Assembly: GCF_002286785.1 (NCBI RefSeq)
Contig: NZ_MUJY01000172.1
Coordinates: 1 to 61,044, forward strand
Direction: 5' to 3'
DNA from: Pseudomonas sp. PIC25
GTDB lineage: Bacteria > Pseudomonadota > Gammaproteobacteria > Pseudomonadales > Pseudomonadaceae
Length of the DNA stretch: 61,044 nt
Part shown: piece by piece, positions 38,148-48,604 of the stretch
How positions within the stretch are numbered: position 1 is the first letter of the stretch
How the letters are laid out: every line of letters starts with the position of its first letter
Notes under the pieces: model-generated
Told to the model about the DNA's origin: nothing
What the model saw: only the letters and a program-made list of their open reading frames with translations
The model's database searches: none
Made by a program: the position numbers and the translations under genes

Positions 38148-39308
38148 ATGCCTTCAGTCCGTCGCCTATCCCTCGTTCCGCTGTGCGCGCTCAGCGCTCT
38201 TATGACGGCAACCTCCGCCCAAGCTGCCGATGCCCAGCCAGCTCCTCCGCCGCCGGAGGTAGTGGTCGAAACGGCCAAGTCCGAAGCCATGCCGCTGGTG
38301 CTGGAATATTCCGGTCGCACCGCCGGCTACCGCGAAGTGGAAGTACGTGCCCAGGTCAGCGGCATCCTGCAGGAGCGCACCTACCAGGAAGGCAGCCGAG
38401 TGCAGAAGGGGCAGGTGCTGTTCCGCATCGATCCGCGTACCTACGAGGCGGCGTTGGCCCGCGCCAAGGGTGCGCTGGCCCAGGAACAGGCGCGCTATCG
38501 GCAGACCGAGCGTGACCTCAAGCGCATCCGCGAGCTACAGAAGAAAGGCTTCGCCAGCGAAAGCGAGCTGGATAACGCGGTGTCCAACTTCGAGCAGAGC
38601 AAGGCCAACGTCGAGGCCGCCGAAGCCGAGGTGAAGTCGCGCCAGATCGATCTCGACTACACCACCGTGGAAGCGCCGATCTCCGGCATTACCAGCCGCG
38701 AGACCCGTTCCGAAGGCAGCCTGGTGGTGGCCAGCGATCCGAACTCCAGCCTGCTCACCCAACTGACCCAGCTCGACCCCATCTACGTCAACTTCGCCTA
38801 CCCGGACACCGAGGCGGAGCGCCTGCGCCAGGAAATGCAGACCGGCAAGCTGACCCTGCCGGAGAGCGGAAAACTGAACGTCGAGGTGAAGTTCGGCGAC
38901 GGCTCCAGCTACCCCATGGAAGGCCAGGTCGACTTCACCGACAGTCTGATCGACCGCGGCACCGGTACCGTCAGTGCCCGTGCGGTGGTGCCCAATCCGG
39001 CGCAGAAGCTGCTGCCCGGCCAGTTCGTGCGGGTGCTGGTCAAGGGCCTGACCCGTCCGGATACCGTGACCGTGCCCGAGCGTGCGGTTTCCCAGGGGCC
39101 GCGCGGTACCTTCGTCTACGTGGTGGACGAGCAGGGCGTGGCGCGCGTGCGCCAAGTGAGCACCGGGCGCACCGCCAACGGCCGCTGGGTAATCGAATCC
39201 GGGGTCGATGCCGGTGACCGGGTGATCGTCGAAGGGCTGCCCAAGGTCCGCCCGGATACGCCGGTGAAGATCGCCGAAACCCCCGCCGCCCAGCCCAAGC
39301 AGTCCTGA
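38148..39308 (+). CDS. RND efflux periplasmic adaptor protein
   Basis: This 386-residue adaptor has a signal peptide ending SAQAA (residues 1-23 or so) but no lipobox cysteine, unlike MexA or AcrA. The lipoyl/barrel-sandwich half [20 protein letters not shown], a coiled-coil hairpin (about 95-155) and the barrel with [18 protein letters not shown] are present. The ATG at 38148 follows GGAG; a TTG four codons upstream is less likely. It pairs with the pump 11 bases downstream. Confidence 0.87.
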   Translation: MPSVRRLSLVPLCALSALMTATSAQAADAQPAPPPPEVVVETAKSEAMPLVLEYSGRTAGYREVEVRAQVSGILQERTYQEGSRVQKGQVLFRIDPRTYEAALARAKGALAQEQARYRQTERDLKRIRELQKKGFASESELDNAVSNFEQSKANVEAAEAEVKSRQIDLDYTTVEAPISGITSRETRSEGSLVVASDPNSSLLTQLTQLDPIYVNFAYPDTEAERLRQEMQTGKLTLPESGKLNVEVKFGDGSSYPMEGQVDFTDSLIDRGTGTVSARAVVPNPAQKLLPGQFVRVLVKGLTRPDTVTVPERAVSQGPRGTFVYVVDEQGVARVRQVSTGRTANGRWVIESGVDAGDRVIVEGLPKVRPDTPVKIAETPAAQPKQS

Positions 39309-39319
39309 GGAGCGTTCCC

Positions 39320-42300
39320 GTGATCTCACGCTTCTTCATCGACCGCCCGGTATTCGCCGCGGTCATTTCCATCGTCATCGTGCTCGCCGGCCTCGCCGCC
39401 ATGCGCGCGCTGCCCATCGCCCAATACCCGCAGATCCTGCCGCCGCAGGTCTCGGTGACCGCCAACTACCCGGGCGCCAGCTCGCAGGTGATCGCGGAAA
39501 CCGTCGCCGCGCCGCTGGAGCAACAGATCAATGGCGTGGAGGGGATGATCTACCAGTTGTCCAACTCCTCCAGCAGCGGACAGATGTCGCTCACCGTCTA
39601 TTTCCAGGTCGGCACCGACCCGGACCAGGCCACCATCGACGTCAACAACCGGGTCCAGGCGGCCCTGGCCAAGCTGCCGGAGGAAGTGCGCCGGCAGGGC
39701 GTCAAGGTGCAGAAGAAGTCCTCGGACATTCTGCAGGTGGTGACGCTCTACTCGCCGGACAACTCGCGCGATCCCGTCTACATCAGCAACTACGCGTTGA
39801 TCAACGTGATCGACGAGCTGAAGCGCCTGGACGGCGTCGGCGATGCCAGCCAGTTCGGCTCCAAGGATTATTCCATGCGCATTTGGCTGCGCCCGGACAA
39901 GCTGGCGCAGTACGACCTGACGCCCACCGACGTGGTCAATGCGATCCGCGAGCAGAACTCCCAGTTCGCCGCCGGCAGCTTCGGCCAGCAACCGATGAAG
40001 GAGGAGCAGGATTTCACCTACACGGTGACCACCCAGGGCCGTTTCACCGACCCGAAGGAGTTCGGCAGCGTCATTCTGCGCACCGACGAGACTGGCGCCA
40101 GCCTGCTGCTGAGGGATGTGGCGAGGATCGAACTGGGCGCCCAGGACTACTCCCTGGTGACCACCCTCAACGGCCAGCAGAACGCGGCGTTCGGTATCTA
40201 CCTGCAACCGGGCGCCAACGCCCTGGACACCGCCGAGGCCGTCCGTAACACCATGGAGCGGTTGTCCAAGCGCTTCCCCGACGGCATCGCCTACAAAATC
40301 CCCTACGACACCACCAAATTCGTCAAGGTCTCCATCGAGGAGGTGGTGAAGACCTTCTTCGAGGCCCTGGTGCTGGTGGTGCTGGTGGTCTTCATCTTCC
40401 TGCAGAACTGGCGCGCCACGCTGATCCCGGTGCTGGCGATCCCGGTCTCTCTGATCGGCACCTTCGCCGGCATGTACATGCTCGGCTTCTCCATCAACCT
40501 GCTCACGTTGTTCGGCATGGTGCTGGCCATCGGTATCGTGGTGGACGACGCCATCGTGGTGATCGAGAACGTCGAGCGGGTGATGCGCACCCAGCGGCTC
40601 AGCGCCCGCGAGGCGTCGATCAAGGCGATGGAGGAGGTCACTGGGCCTATCGTGGCCATTGTCCTGGTGCTCTGCGCGGTGTTCATCCCGGTGGGCTTCC
40701 TCGGCGGCCTGGCGGGGCAGATGTACAAACAGTTCGCCATCACCATTGCGGTTTCGGTGGTGATCTCCGGCATCGTCGCCCTGACCCTGTCGCCGGCGCT
40801 CTGCGCGTTGCTGCTGAAGATGGAACACAAGGAGCCGGCGGCGCCGTTCCGCTGGTTCAATCGTGCCTTCGACCGGTTCACCGCGGGCTATGCCGCCGGC
40901 GTGCTGTTCTTCCTCAAGCGCTCGGTAATCGGCTTGCTGCTGTTCGGCGGGATGATCGCCATCATGGTGCTGCTGTTCAACCGCGTGCCCGGCTCGCTGG
41001 TGCCGGACGAAGACCAGGGATACGTGATCAATGCCTACTTCCTGCCGCCAGCGGCCTCGCTGACCCGCACCGACGCGCTGACCAGCGATGTCACCCGGCA
41101 GATGATGAAGCACCCAGCGGTGCAGGATGTGGTCACCTTCGCCGGTTTCGACGTACTCACCTTCGGCCAGCGCAGCAACGCCGGGGTGTCCTTCGTGCCG
41201 CTCAAGGACTGGAGCGAGCGCAAGACGGCGGAACTGGACGCACGCAACCTCACCCGTGAATTCATGGGCATGGGCGCGGCGCAGAAGGATGGTGTGGTGC
41301 TGTCCTTCAATCCGCCGCCGATCACTGGCATGAGCACCACCGGCGGCTTCGAGGCGTACATCCAGGACCGCAGCGGCGGCACCACCGAAGCCCTCGGCGA
41401 GAAGGTCCAGGCGTTCCTCGCAGCGGCAGCCAAGCGGCCGGAACTGGCCGGGGTGAACACCACCTTCAGCGCCAACGTGCCGCAGTACTACATCGACCTC
41501 GACCGCACCAAGGCCCGCGCCCTGGGCGTGCCGATCAACGATGTGTTCACCGCGATGCAGGCCACCTTCGGCAGCTATTACGTCAATGACTTCACCCTCT
41601 ACGGGCGGACCTGGCAGGTCAGCCTGCAGTCGGAGTCGGAGTTCCGCCGCAAGCCGGAGGACCTGTCGCAGGTCTACGTGCGCTCCGCCTCCGGCGAACT
41701 GGTGCCGCTTTCCACCCTGGTGAAGGTGCGGCGCATCCTCGGACCGGACAGCTATGCGCGCTTCAACGTCTACCCGGCGGCGAAGATCCTCGGCGGCCCG
41801 GCGCCCGGCTACAGCTCCGGCCAGGCCCTGGCGGCGATGCAGGAGATCGCCGACGAGGTGCTCGGCGAGAACTACAGCATTGGCTGGATCGGTTCGGCCT
41901 ACCAGGAACTGGCCAGCCAGGGCTCGGGCAGCACAGCATTCATCTTCGGCCTGATCATGGTGTTCCTGATCCTCGCCGCCCAGTACGAGCGCTGGACCCT
42001 GCCGCTGGCGGTGGTCACCGCGGTGCCCTTCGCGGTGTTCGGCGCGATTCTCGCGGTGTGGCTGCGCGGTATCCAGAACGACGTGTATTTCCAGGTCGGC
42101 TTGGTGACCCTGATCGGCCTGGGGGCGAAGAACGCCATTCTGATCGTCGAGTTCGCCGTGCTCTGCCGCGAGCAGGGCATGGGAATCTTCGAATCGGCGC
42201 TGGAGGCGGCCAAGCTGCGCTTCCGCCCGATCGTGATGACCTCGCTGGCCTTCATTCTCGGTTGCGTGCCGCTGGCGATCAGCACCGGGGCCGGTTCGGC

Positions 42301-42460
42301 CAGCCGGCACTCGATCGGCACCGGGGTGATCGGCGGGATGCTCGCCGCCACCCTGCTGGCGACGTTCGTCATCCCGATGTTCTACCTGCTGGTGGAGGCT
42401 GGGGCCGAGCGCCTGGGCCGGAGTCGCAGGAAGCAGGCGGTGCCCGCCCAGGCCGAGTGA
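39320..42460 (+). CDS. RND multidrug efflux pump, HAE-1 family
   Basis: This 1046-residue inner-membrane pump is of the AcrB/MexB class. The proton-relay Asp409-Asp410 lie in [14 protein letters not shown], the relay Lys in [13 protein letters not shown] and the Arg in [13 protein letters not shown]. Two large periplasmic loops (about 30-340 and 560-870) are present. The start is GTG (39320), with GAGGAG upstream. No outer-membrane factor follows; a terminator comes next, so an OprM-type channel must be supplied elsewhere. Confidence 0.92.
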   Translation: MISRFFIDRPVFAAVISIVIVLAGLAAMRALPIAQYPQILPPQVSVTANYPGASSQVIAETVAAPLEQQINGVEGMIYQLSNSSSSGQMSLTVYFQVGTDPDQATIDVNNRVQAALAKLPEEVRRQGVKVQKKSSDILQVVTLYSPDNSRDPVYISNYALINVIDELKRLDGVGDASQFGSKDYSMRIWLRPDKLAQYDLTPTDVVNAIREQNSQFAAGSFGQQPMKEEQDFTYTVTTQGRFTDPKEFGSVILRTDETGASLLLRDVARIELGAQDYSLVTTLNGQQNAAFGIYLQPGANALDTAEAVRNTMERLSKRFPDGIAYKIPYDTTKFVKVSIEEVVKTFFEALVLVVLVVFIFLQNWRATLIPVLAIPVSLIGTFAGMYMLGFSINLLTLFGMVLAIGIVVDDAIVVIENVERVMRTQRLSAREASIKAMEEVTGPIVAIVLVLCAVFIPVGFLGGLAGQMYKQFAITIAVSVVISGIVALTLSPALCALLLKMEHKEPAAPFRWFNRAFDRFTAGYAAGVLFFLKRSVIGLLLFGGMIAIMVLLFNRVPGSLVPDEDQGYVINAYFLPPAASLTRTDALTSDVTRQMMKHPAVQDVVTFAGFDVLTFGQRSNAGVSFVPLKDWSERKTAELDARNLTREFMGMGAAQKDGVVLSFNPPPITGMSTTGGFEAYIQDRSGGTTEALGEKVQAFLAAAAKRPELAGVNTTFSANVPQYYIDLDRTKARALGVPINDVFTAMQATFGSYYVNDFTLYGRTWQVSLQSESEFRRKPEDLSQVYVRSASGELVPLSTLVKVRRILGPDSYARFNVYPAAKILGGPAPGYSSGQALAAMQEIADEVLGENYSIGWIGSAYQELASQGSGSTAFIFGLIMVFLILAAQYERWTLPLAVVTAVPFAVFGAILAVWLRGIQNDVYFQVGLVTLIGLGAKNAILIVEFAVLCREQGMGIFESALEAAKLRFRPIVMTSLAFILGCVPLAISTGAGSASRHSIGTGVIGGMLAATLLATFVIPMFYLLVEAGAERLGRSRRKQAVPAQAE

Positions 42461-42473
42461 CTTGGCCGCCGGG

Positions 42474-42505
42474 AAACGCCGCCGTCCGTAAGGGCGGCGG
42501 CGTTT
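42474..42505 (+). terminator. Hairpin terminator after the RND pump gene
   Basis: The perfect 11-base stem AAACGCCGCCG / CGGCGGCGTTT has a 10-base loop. The T-run is short (TTTCGTCGTC). It separates the pump operon from the Bcr/CflA gene. Confidence 0.75.
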
Positions 42506-42552
42506 CGTCGTCTCAGAGAGGTTGAACAAATGAGCCCAAGAACGAACCTACG

Positions 42553-43728
42553 ATGAATCTGCGAATCCTGTTGATCCTCGGTGCTCTCAGTGCCTTCGGC
42601 CCCCTGGCCATCGACTTCTACCTGCCCAGCTTCCCGACCCTGGCACGGGCATTCGCCACCGATGTCGAACACGTGCAGCTCTCCCTGGCCGCCTACTTCG
42701 CCGGCCTTGCCATCGGCCAACTGGGCTACGGGCCCATGGCCGACCGCTATGGCCGGCGTCGGCCGCTGTTGTTCGGCGTGGTGCTGTTCACCTTGGCCTC
42801 GCTGGGCTGCGCCCTGGCGCCGAACCTGGAATGGCTGATCGCCGCGCGGTTCGTCCAGGCCCTGGGCGGCTGCGCCGGCATGGTGATTTCCCGCGCAGTG
42901 GTGCGCGATCTCTGCGATCCGCTGGCCTCGGCCAAGGTGTTTTCGCAGCTCATGCTGGTCATGGGGCTGGCGCCGATCCTTGCGCCGCTCGCCGGCGGGT
43001 TGTTGCTGGATGTCTTCGGCTGGCAGTCGATCTTCTTCTGCCTGGCGCTGTTCAGCGCCCTGGTTGGTGCCGGTCTCGCCGCCTGGCTGCCGGAAACGCT
43101 GTCCGACGCCCAACCGCGAGCGCCGCTGCGCGGCAGCCTGGGGCGCTACGCCGCGCTGCTGCGCGACCGGGAATTCATTGCCTGCGGCCTGGCCGGTGGG
43201 GTGGCTATGGCGGGCATGTTCGCCTATATCGCCGGGTCGCCGTTTGTCTTCATCGAACTCTACGGCGTACCGGCGGAGCATTACGGCTGGCTGTTCGGCA
43301 GTAACGCGGCGGGCTTTATCCTGGCGGCGCAGGTCAACGCCCGGCTGCTGCGCTATCGTGGCCCGGGTTTCTGGCTGCGGCGCATGGTGTGGGTGTTTTT
43401 CCTCAGCGGCGTGGTGCTGCTCGGTCTGGCCCTGGCGCGGCCGGCGCAACTCTGGCCGTTGCTGATCCCGCTGTTCATCGCCATCGCCAGCCTCGGCTGC
43501 ATCCTCCCCAACGCCTCGGCCTGCGCCATGGCCCACCAGGGCGCCCAGGCCGGCAGCGCCTCGGCCCTGATGGGCAGTCTGCAGTTCTGTGTGGCGGCGG
43601 GTGCTTCCAGTCTGGTCGGCGTGCTGCACGACGGCAGCGCGGTGCCTATGGCGGCAGTGATCACCCTCTGCGGCGGACTGGCGACGCTGCTGGCGTGGTA
43701 CAGCGGACAGGTGAGCCGGACGGCCTGA
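42553..43728 (+). CDS. Bcr/CflA-family drug efflux MFS transporter
   Basis: This 391-residue protein has twelve hydrophobic segments. The family start LGALSAFGPLAIDFYLPSFP is followed by MFS motif A GPMADRYGRRRPLL and the motif C-like PILAPLAGGLLLDVFGWQSIF of drug:H+ antiporters. The substrate is unknown; Bcr exports bicyclomycin and peptides in E. coli. It lies behind the pump terminator, so it is probably expressed separately. Confidence 0.87.
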   Translation: MNLRILLILGALSAFGPLAIDFYLPSFPTLARAFATDVEHVQLSLAAYFAGLAIGQLGYGPMADRYGRRRPLLFGVVLFTLASLGCALAPNLEWLIAARFVQALGGCAGMVISRAVVRDLCDPLASAKVFSQLMLVMGLAPILAPLAGGLLLDVFGWQSIFFCLALFSALVGAGLAAWLPETLSDAQPRAPLRGSLGRYAALLRDREFIACGLAGGVAMAGMFAYIAGSPFVFIELYGVPAEHYGWLFGSNAAGFILAAQVNARLLRYRGPGFWLRRMVWVFFLSGVVLLGLALARPAQLWPLLIPLFIAIASLGCILPNASACAMAHQGAQAGSASALMGSLQFCVAAGASSLVGVLHDGSAVPMAAVITLCGGLATLLAWYSGQVSRTA

Positions 43729-43809
43729 TTTTGGAGGGGTAGGTGCATTGCCACGTACCCAGCCCGCCGTAGGGGCGAATTCATTCTCCCCCTGCAGTCG
43801 AGTTGTGGA

Positions 43810-43986
43810 TCAGGCGACGTGCTGGTCCCGTCTGGGCAGTGGATGCGGGGCGTGCAGGCGGGCTTCGAGGGTGCGGACGAAGTCGCGGGCTTCGGCTTCG
43901 CTGCGGAAGGTGACGCTATTCCGGCCCAGGCTCACTTGCCAGGTTTCGCCTTTGGCGGTCTTCAGGGAACGCACTTGAATCTCCAT
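43810..43986 (-). CDS. Small conserved protein, paralogue of the gene at 46222
   Basis: This 58-residue protein (MEIQVRSLKTAKGETWQV...) begins with a short strand, then W-Q-V, then a helix with EAEARDFVRTLEARL and APHP. GGAGGA stands seven bases before the ATG. It aligns without gaps with the 58-residue product at 46222-46398, with 27 identical residues by my count, including WQV, FRSE/FSSE, EAR and TLEARL.APHP. Both lie on the minus strand on either side of the acyl-CoA synthetase gene. No function is known to me. Confidence 0.75.
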   Translation of the reverse strand: MEIQVRSLKTAKGETWQVSLGRNSVTFRSEAEARDFVRTLEARLHAPHPLPRRDQHVA

Positions 43987-44182
43987 GGAGTAATCCTCCA
44001 GAGCGCGAAAAGGGGGAATAGGAGTCTAGCCCCGTCTCCCGCAGCCGCTCCGCTCAGAACTTTTTCCCCGACCGGCGGTCGCCCCATTGCGGTGCACCGC
44101 TACGACCAAAGGGGCATGGCCGACCGGCCAGACTCGCCCATACTGGTTCCATCCTCCATAACAACAATGAGAAGGCAGGACC

Positions 44183-46093
44183 ATGAACTACCCGCACAGC
44201 CACGCGCGCTCTCTTCGCGAGCCCGCCGCATTCTGGGCCGAGCAGGCCGCCAGCGTCGCCTGGTATCGTACGCCCACCCAGGCCCTTATCGAGCGTCCGG
44301 ACGGCACGCACCAGTGGTTTCCGGACGGTGAGCTGAACAGTTGCTACCTGGCCCTGGATCACCAGATCGAGCAAGGCCGCGGTGAGCAGGATGCGCTGAT
44401 CTACGACTCCCCGGTGACCGGCCGTAAGGCCCGCTACAGCTTCCGTCAATTACGCGACGAGGTGGCGCGGCTGGCCGGCGCGTTGCGCGACCTGGGGGTG
44501 GGGAAGGGCGACGGGGTGATCATCTACATGCCCATGGTGCCCGAGGCGGCCATGGCCATGCTCGCCTGCGCGCGGATCGGCGCGGTGCACTCGGTGGTGT
44601 TCGGCGGTTTCGCGCCCCATGAACTGGCGGTGCGTATCGACGACGCCCGGCCCAAGCTGCTGCTCACCGCTTCCTGCGGGCTGGAGTTCGAGCGGGTGAT
44701 CGAATACAAGCCGCTGGTGGACAAGGCCCTGGAGCAGGCCGGCCATCAGCCGGAGCATGTGTTGGTGCTGCAACGGCCGCAGGCCACGGCGGCGATGCGC
44801 GAAGGCCGCGATCTCGACTGGCAGGCCACCGTCGCCGATGCCAGCCCGGCGGACCCGGTGCCAGTGGCCAGCGGCGATCCGCTCTACATCATGTACACCT
44901 CGGGAACCACCGGTAAGCCCAAGGGCATCGTTCGCGAGAACGGTGGCCACGCCGTCGCCCTGCTGTTCGCCATGCGCCACGTCTACGGCATGCAGCCAGG
45001 CGAGACCTGGTGGGGTATCTCCGACGTGGGCTGGGTGGTGGGTCACTCGCTGATCGTCTACGGGCCGCTGATGAACGGCTGTACCACGGTGTTCTACGAG
45101 GGCAAGCCGATCCGCACGCCGGACGCCGGCGCTTATTGGCGGGTGGTGGAGGAGTATGGGGTCAACGCGCTGTTCTGCGCGCCTACCGCCATGCGCGCGA
45201 TTCGCAAGGAAGACCCGCAAGGCGAGTTGCTGCGGCGCTACGACCAGCGTTCGCTGAAACAATTGTTCCTCGCCGGTGAGAAGCTCGATTCCAGTACCCA
45301 TCAGTGGCTCGAAGCGCTCACCGGCAAGCCGGTGCATGACCACTGGTGGCAGACCGAAACCGGATGGCCGGTGACCGCGCCTTGCACCGGCATGGAAGAT
45401 TTCGCCGCGCGGGCGGGATCGAGCAACCGTGCAGTGCCCGGTTATGACGTGCAGGTGCTGGACGACGAAGGCAAGCCGCTCGGGCCTAACCAGCAGGGCG
45501 CCATCGTCATCGCCCTGCCGCTGCCGCCCGGTTGCGCCCAGACCCTCTGGAACAACCACGAGCGCTACTTGGACGCCTACCTGCGTACCTACCCCGGCTA
45601 CTACCACACCGGCGACGGCGGCTATCTGGACGACGAGGGGTTCGTCTACATCATGGGGCGCACCGACGACGTGATCAATGTGTCCGGCCACCGGCTCTCC
45701 ACCGGCGAGATGGAGGACTTGGTGGCCCGGCACCCGGCAGTAGCGGAGTGCGCCGTGATCGGTGTGCACGACGAGCTGAAGGGGCAGGTTCCGCTGGGTC
45801 TGGTGGTGCTCAAGGATGGCGCCGGTCTCGCGGCCGATCGCCTGCAAAGCGAACTGGTGGCGACGGTCCGCGAGCAGATCGGCGCGCTGGCGTGCTTCCA
45901 GAAGGTGGCGGTGGTCAAGCGCCTGCCCAAGACCCGCTCCGGCAAGATTCTCCGCGCCGTGCTGCGCAAGATCGCCGACGGAGAAGCCTACAGCGTGCCG
46001 CCGACCATCGACGATCCGGCGATCCTCGATGAAATCGCCGAGGTGTTGCGTGCGTTCAAGGTTCCTGCCGGGATGAGTTCGGTTGCCCGCTGA
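44183..46093 (+). CDS. Acyl-CoA synthetase, propionyl-CoA synthetase (PrpE)-like
   Basis: This 636-residue member of the AMP-forming acetyl/propionyl-CoA synthetase family has the P-loop YTSGTTGKPKGIVREN, the adenine/carboxylate motifs WWQTETGWP and YYHTGDGGYLDDEGFVYIMGRTDDVINVSGHRLST, and the catalytic Lys in RSGKILR near the C-terminus. The N-terminal AAFWAEQAASVAW and the GIVREN/GGHAV segment are PrpE-like. Acetate, propionate or another short acid is the likely substrate. It stands alone; no prpBCD genes are near. Confidence 0.85.
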   Translation: MNYPHSHARSLREPAAFWAEQAASVAWYRTPTQALIERPDGTHQWFPDGELNSCYLALDHQIEQGRGEQDALIYDSPVTGRKARYSFRQLRDEVARLAGALRDLGVGKGDGVIIYMPMVPEAAMAMLACARIGAVHSVVFGGFAPHELAVRIDDARPKLLLTASCGLEFERVIEYKPLVDKALEQAGHQPEHVLVLQRPQATAAMREGRDLDWQATVADASPADPVPVASGDPLYIMYTSGTTGKPKGIVRENGGHAVALLFAMRHVYGMQPGETWWGISDVGWVVGHSLIVYGPLMNGCTTVFYEGKPIRTPDAGAYWRVVEEYGVNALFCAPTAMRAIRKEDPQGELLRRYDQRSLKQLFLAGEKLDSSTHQWLEALTGKPVHDHWWQTETGWPVTAPCTGMEDFAARAGSSNRAVPGYDVQVLDDEGKPLGPNQQGAIVIALPLPPGCAQTLWNNHERYLDAYLRTYPGYYHTGDGGYLDDEGFVYIMGRTDDVINVSGHRLSTGEMEDLVARHPAVAECAVIGVHDELKGQVPLGLVVLKDGAGLAADRLQSELVATVREQIGALACFQKVAVVKRLPKTRSGKILRAVLRKIADGEAYSVPPTIDDPAILDEIAEVLRAFKVPAGMSSVAR

Positions 46094-46114
46094 GCTGCGC
46101 CGGGCGATAACCCG

Positions 46115-46173
46115 GTGGGAGCGAATTCATTCGCAAGGAAGGTGGAGCGCATCGCGAATGAATTCGCTCCCAC
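46115..46173. repeat. 20-base perfect inverted repeat (REP-like) after the acyl-CoA synthetase gene
   Basis: The arms 46115-46134 and 46154-46173 are exact reverse complements (GTGGGAGCGAATTCATTCGC) with a 19-base spacer. Degenerate single copies of the GCGAATTCATTCGC core occur near 43768, 56050 and 57455. It may act as a transcript-stabilising or terminating hairpin. Confidence 0.85.
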
Positions 46174-46221
46174 AAAAAGCCCTGCGCGGGCGAACGCATT
46201 CGCCCACAGAGGGTAGGTCGA

Positions 46222-46398
46222 TCACCCCGCTTCGCGGCGCGGCGAAGGCCAGGGATGTGGGGCCTGCAGGCGTGCTTCCAGGGTAGCGACGAAGCGCCGG
46301 GCTTCGGTTTCGCTGGAAAAGCGCACGCTATGCTGGTCGATACGGACCTGCCAGGGGCTGTTCGGCGCGGGTGAGAGCGGCTGGATGAGAATTTTCAT
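46222..46398 (-). CDS. Small conserved protein, paralogue of the gene at 43810
   Basis: This 58-residue protein (MKILIQPLSPAPNSPWQV...) has the pattern SETEARRFVATLEARLQAPHPW. AGGAG stands seven bases before the ATG at 46398; an in-frame upstream extension is open but has no comparable site and no match in the paralogue. The equal length and high identity with the product at 43810 support both as real genes. The function is unknown; the predicted shape is strand-strand-helix. Confidence 0.75.
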   Translation of the reverse strand: MKILIQPLSPAPNSPWQVRIDQHSVRFSSETEARRFVATLEARLQAPHPWPSPRREAG

Positions 46399-46629
46399 GA
46401 CGGTTCTCCTGCATGCGGGGTCGCACAGGGCCGCCCCAGTGTAGGACCGCTTCGTGACCAGGAAATGATCCAGGTCAAGCCCGGGCATCAAGGCGCTGAT
46501 ACGCATTCTCAGCGGGCTTGTGACGGATTCCCGAGTGCGGCAGGATGCATTGCCCGCCTGGCACCGCTCAGGCGGGCGCCATCGATCGGGCCGCCCATGG
46601 CCATGACAACAAACGAAAGGATGACATCC

Positions 46630-46896
46630 ATGCGCAAACTGCTGCTGCTCTCCCTCGCTCTGTCCAGCCCCCTGGCCTTCGCCGGCCCCGAATGCACCAA
46701 AGCCGATAAAGCCGAGTGGCAGGACCAGGCCAAGTTCCAGGAAGACCTCAAGGCCCAGGGCTACGAGATCAAGAAATTCAAGGTCACCGGCGGCAACTGC
46801 TACGAGATCTACGGCTGGGACAAGGACAAGCGCAAGGTCGAGATCTACTTCGATCCGGTCAGCGGCAAGGCTGTGAAGGAAGAGATCGAGGACTGA
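46630..46896 (+). CDS. PepSY-domain small periplasmic protein
   Basis: This 88-residue protein has a signal peptide (MRKLLLLSLALSSPLAFA, cleavage before GPEC). A PepSY-like domain with KFQEDLKAQGYEIKKFKVTGGNCYEIYG and EIYFDPVSGKAVKEE follows. Two cysteines (Cys22 and Cys57) could form a disulphide. The ATG at 46630 is favoured because AAAGG lies nine bases before it; an ATG three codons upstream abuts that site. It is five bases from the cytochrome gene, so the two probably work together. Confidence 0.78.
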   Translation: MRKLLLLSLALSSPLAFAGPECTKADKAEWQDQAKFQEDLKAQGYEIKKFKVTGGNCYEIYGWDKDKRKVEIYFDPVSGKAVKEEIED

Positions 46897-46900
46897 TCCC

Positions 46901-47431
46901 GTGAGTCGTGAAACCCTGCGCCTGTGGGACCCGCTGGTACGCCTGTGTCACTGGTCCTTCGCCGGTGCCTTCATCGCTAACTACTTCTTCACCGAAGAAG
47001 GCGACGACTGGCACAACTGGATCGGCTACTACGCCGTGGTCTGCCTGGTGGTGCGGCTGGTGTGGGGTTTCGTCGGTTCGCCGGCGGCGCGCTGGTCGGA
47101 CTTCTGGCCGACCCCGGCGCGCCTTGCCGAACATGCCCGGGCGCTGCTCACCGGGCGCCCTTACCATCGCCTCGGGCATTCGCCCATCGGCGGGCTGGTG
47201 ATGATCCTGATGATGCTGCTGCTCCTGGGGCTCGGTGTCACCGGCTTCCTGATGCAGGAAGTCGATTACTTCTGGGGCGAAGACCTGCCGCTGGAGATCC
47301 ATGCCTTCTTTGCCAACACGTTGCTGGCGCTGGTCTGCATACACCTGGCCGCCGCTCTCTACGAAAGCGTCCGCCTGCGGGAAAACCTGCCGCTGTCGAT
47401 GATTACCGGCAAGCGCCGCCGCCTGGACTGA
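46901..47431 (+). CDS. Cytochrome b561-type di-haem membrane protein
   Basis: This 176-residue protein has four predicted membrane helices. Candidate haem-ligand histidines are in RLCHWSFAGAF, DWHNWIGYY, LEIHAFFANTL and VCIHLAAAL. This matches the Ni/Fe-hydrogenase b-type cytochrome/b561 family, which passes electrons between quinol and periplasmic acceptors. The start is GTG at 46901. No hydrogenase is near; the PepSY protein just upstream is the likely partner. Confidence 0.83.
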   Translation: MSRETLRLWDPLVRLCHWSFAGAFIANYFFTEEGDDWHNWIGYYAVVCLVVRLVWGFVGSPAARWSDFWPTPARLAEHARALLTGRPYHRLGHSPIGGLVMILMMLLLLGLGVTGFLMQEVDYFWGEDLPLEIHAFFANTLLALVCIHLAAALYESVRLRENLPLSMITGKRRRLD

Positions 47432-47452
47432 CGGCGCGGCCGTACCACGACC

Positions 47453-48433
<981 letters not shown>

Positions 48434-48604
48434 TCAAGCGACAAGCCTTGGGCTGCAAGCGCCGGCTACGTGCCCGACGGAACTGCCCGGCGATCCGGGC
48501 GGTCGGGTTCATAGAGCCGGAAAGAAGCTGACGGCCCTTCCGGCGGGAGGCGTGAACGGCGCCATCGACGGGGCGCGGACGACTGCGGAGGTGAAACGGC
48601 ACCC

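Noticed and set aside
39326-42529. A 1067-codon open frame on the minus strand opposite the RND pump gene
   Set aside because: It is the shadow of a high-GC coding gene: the + strand product is a complete, motif-perfect RND pump, and the minus product has low-complexity His/Gln/Arg-rich sequence with no domain.
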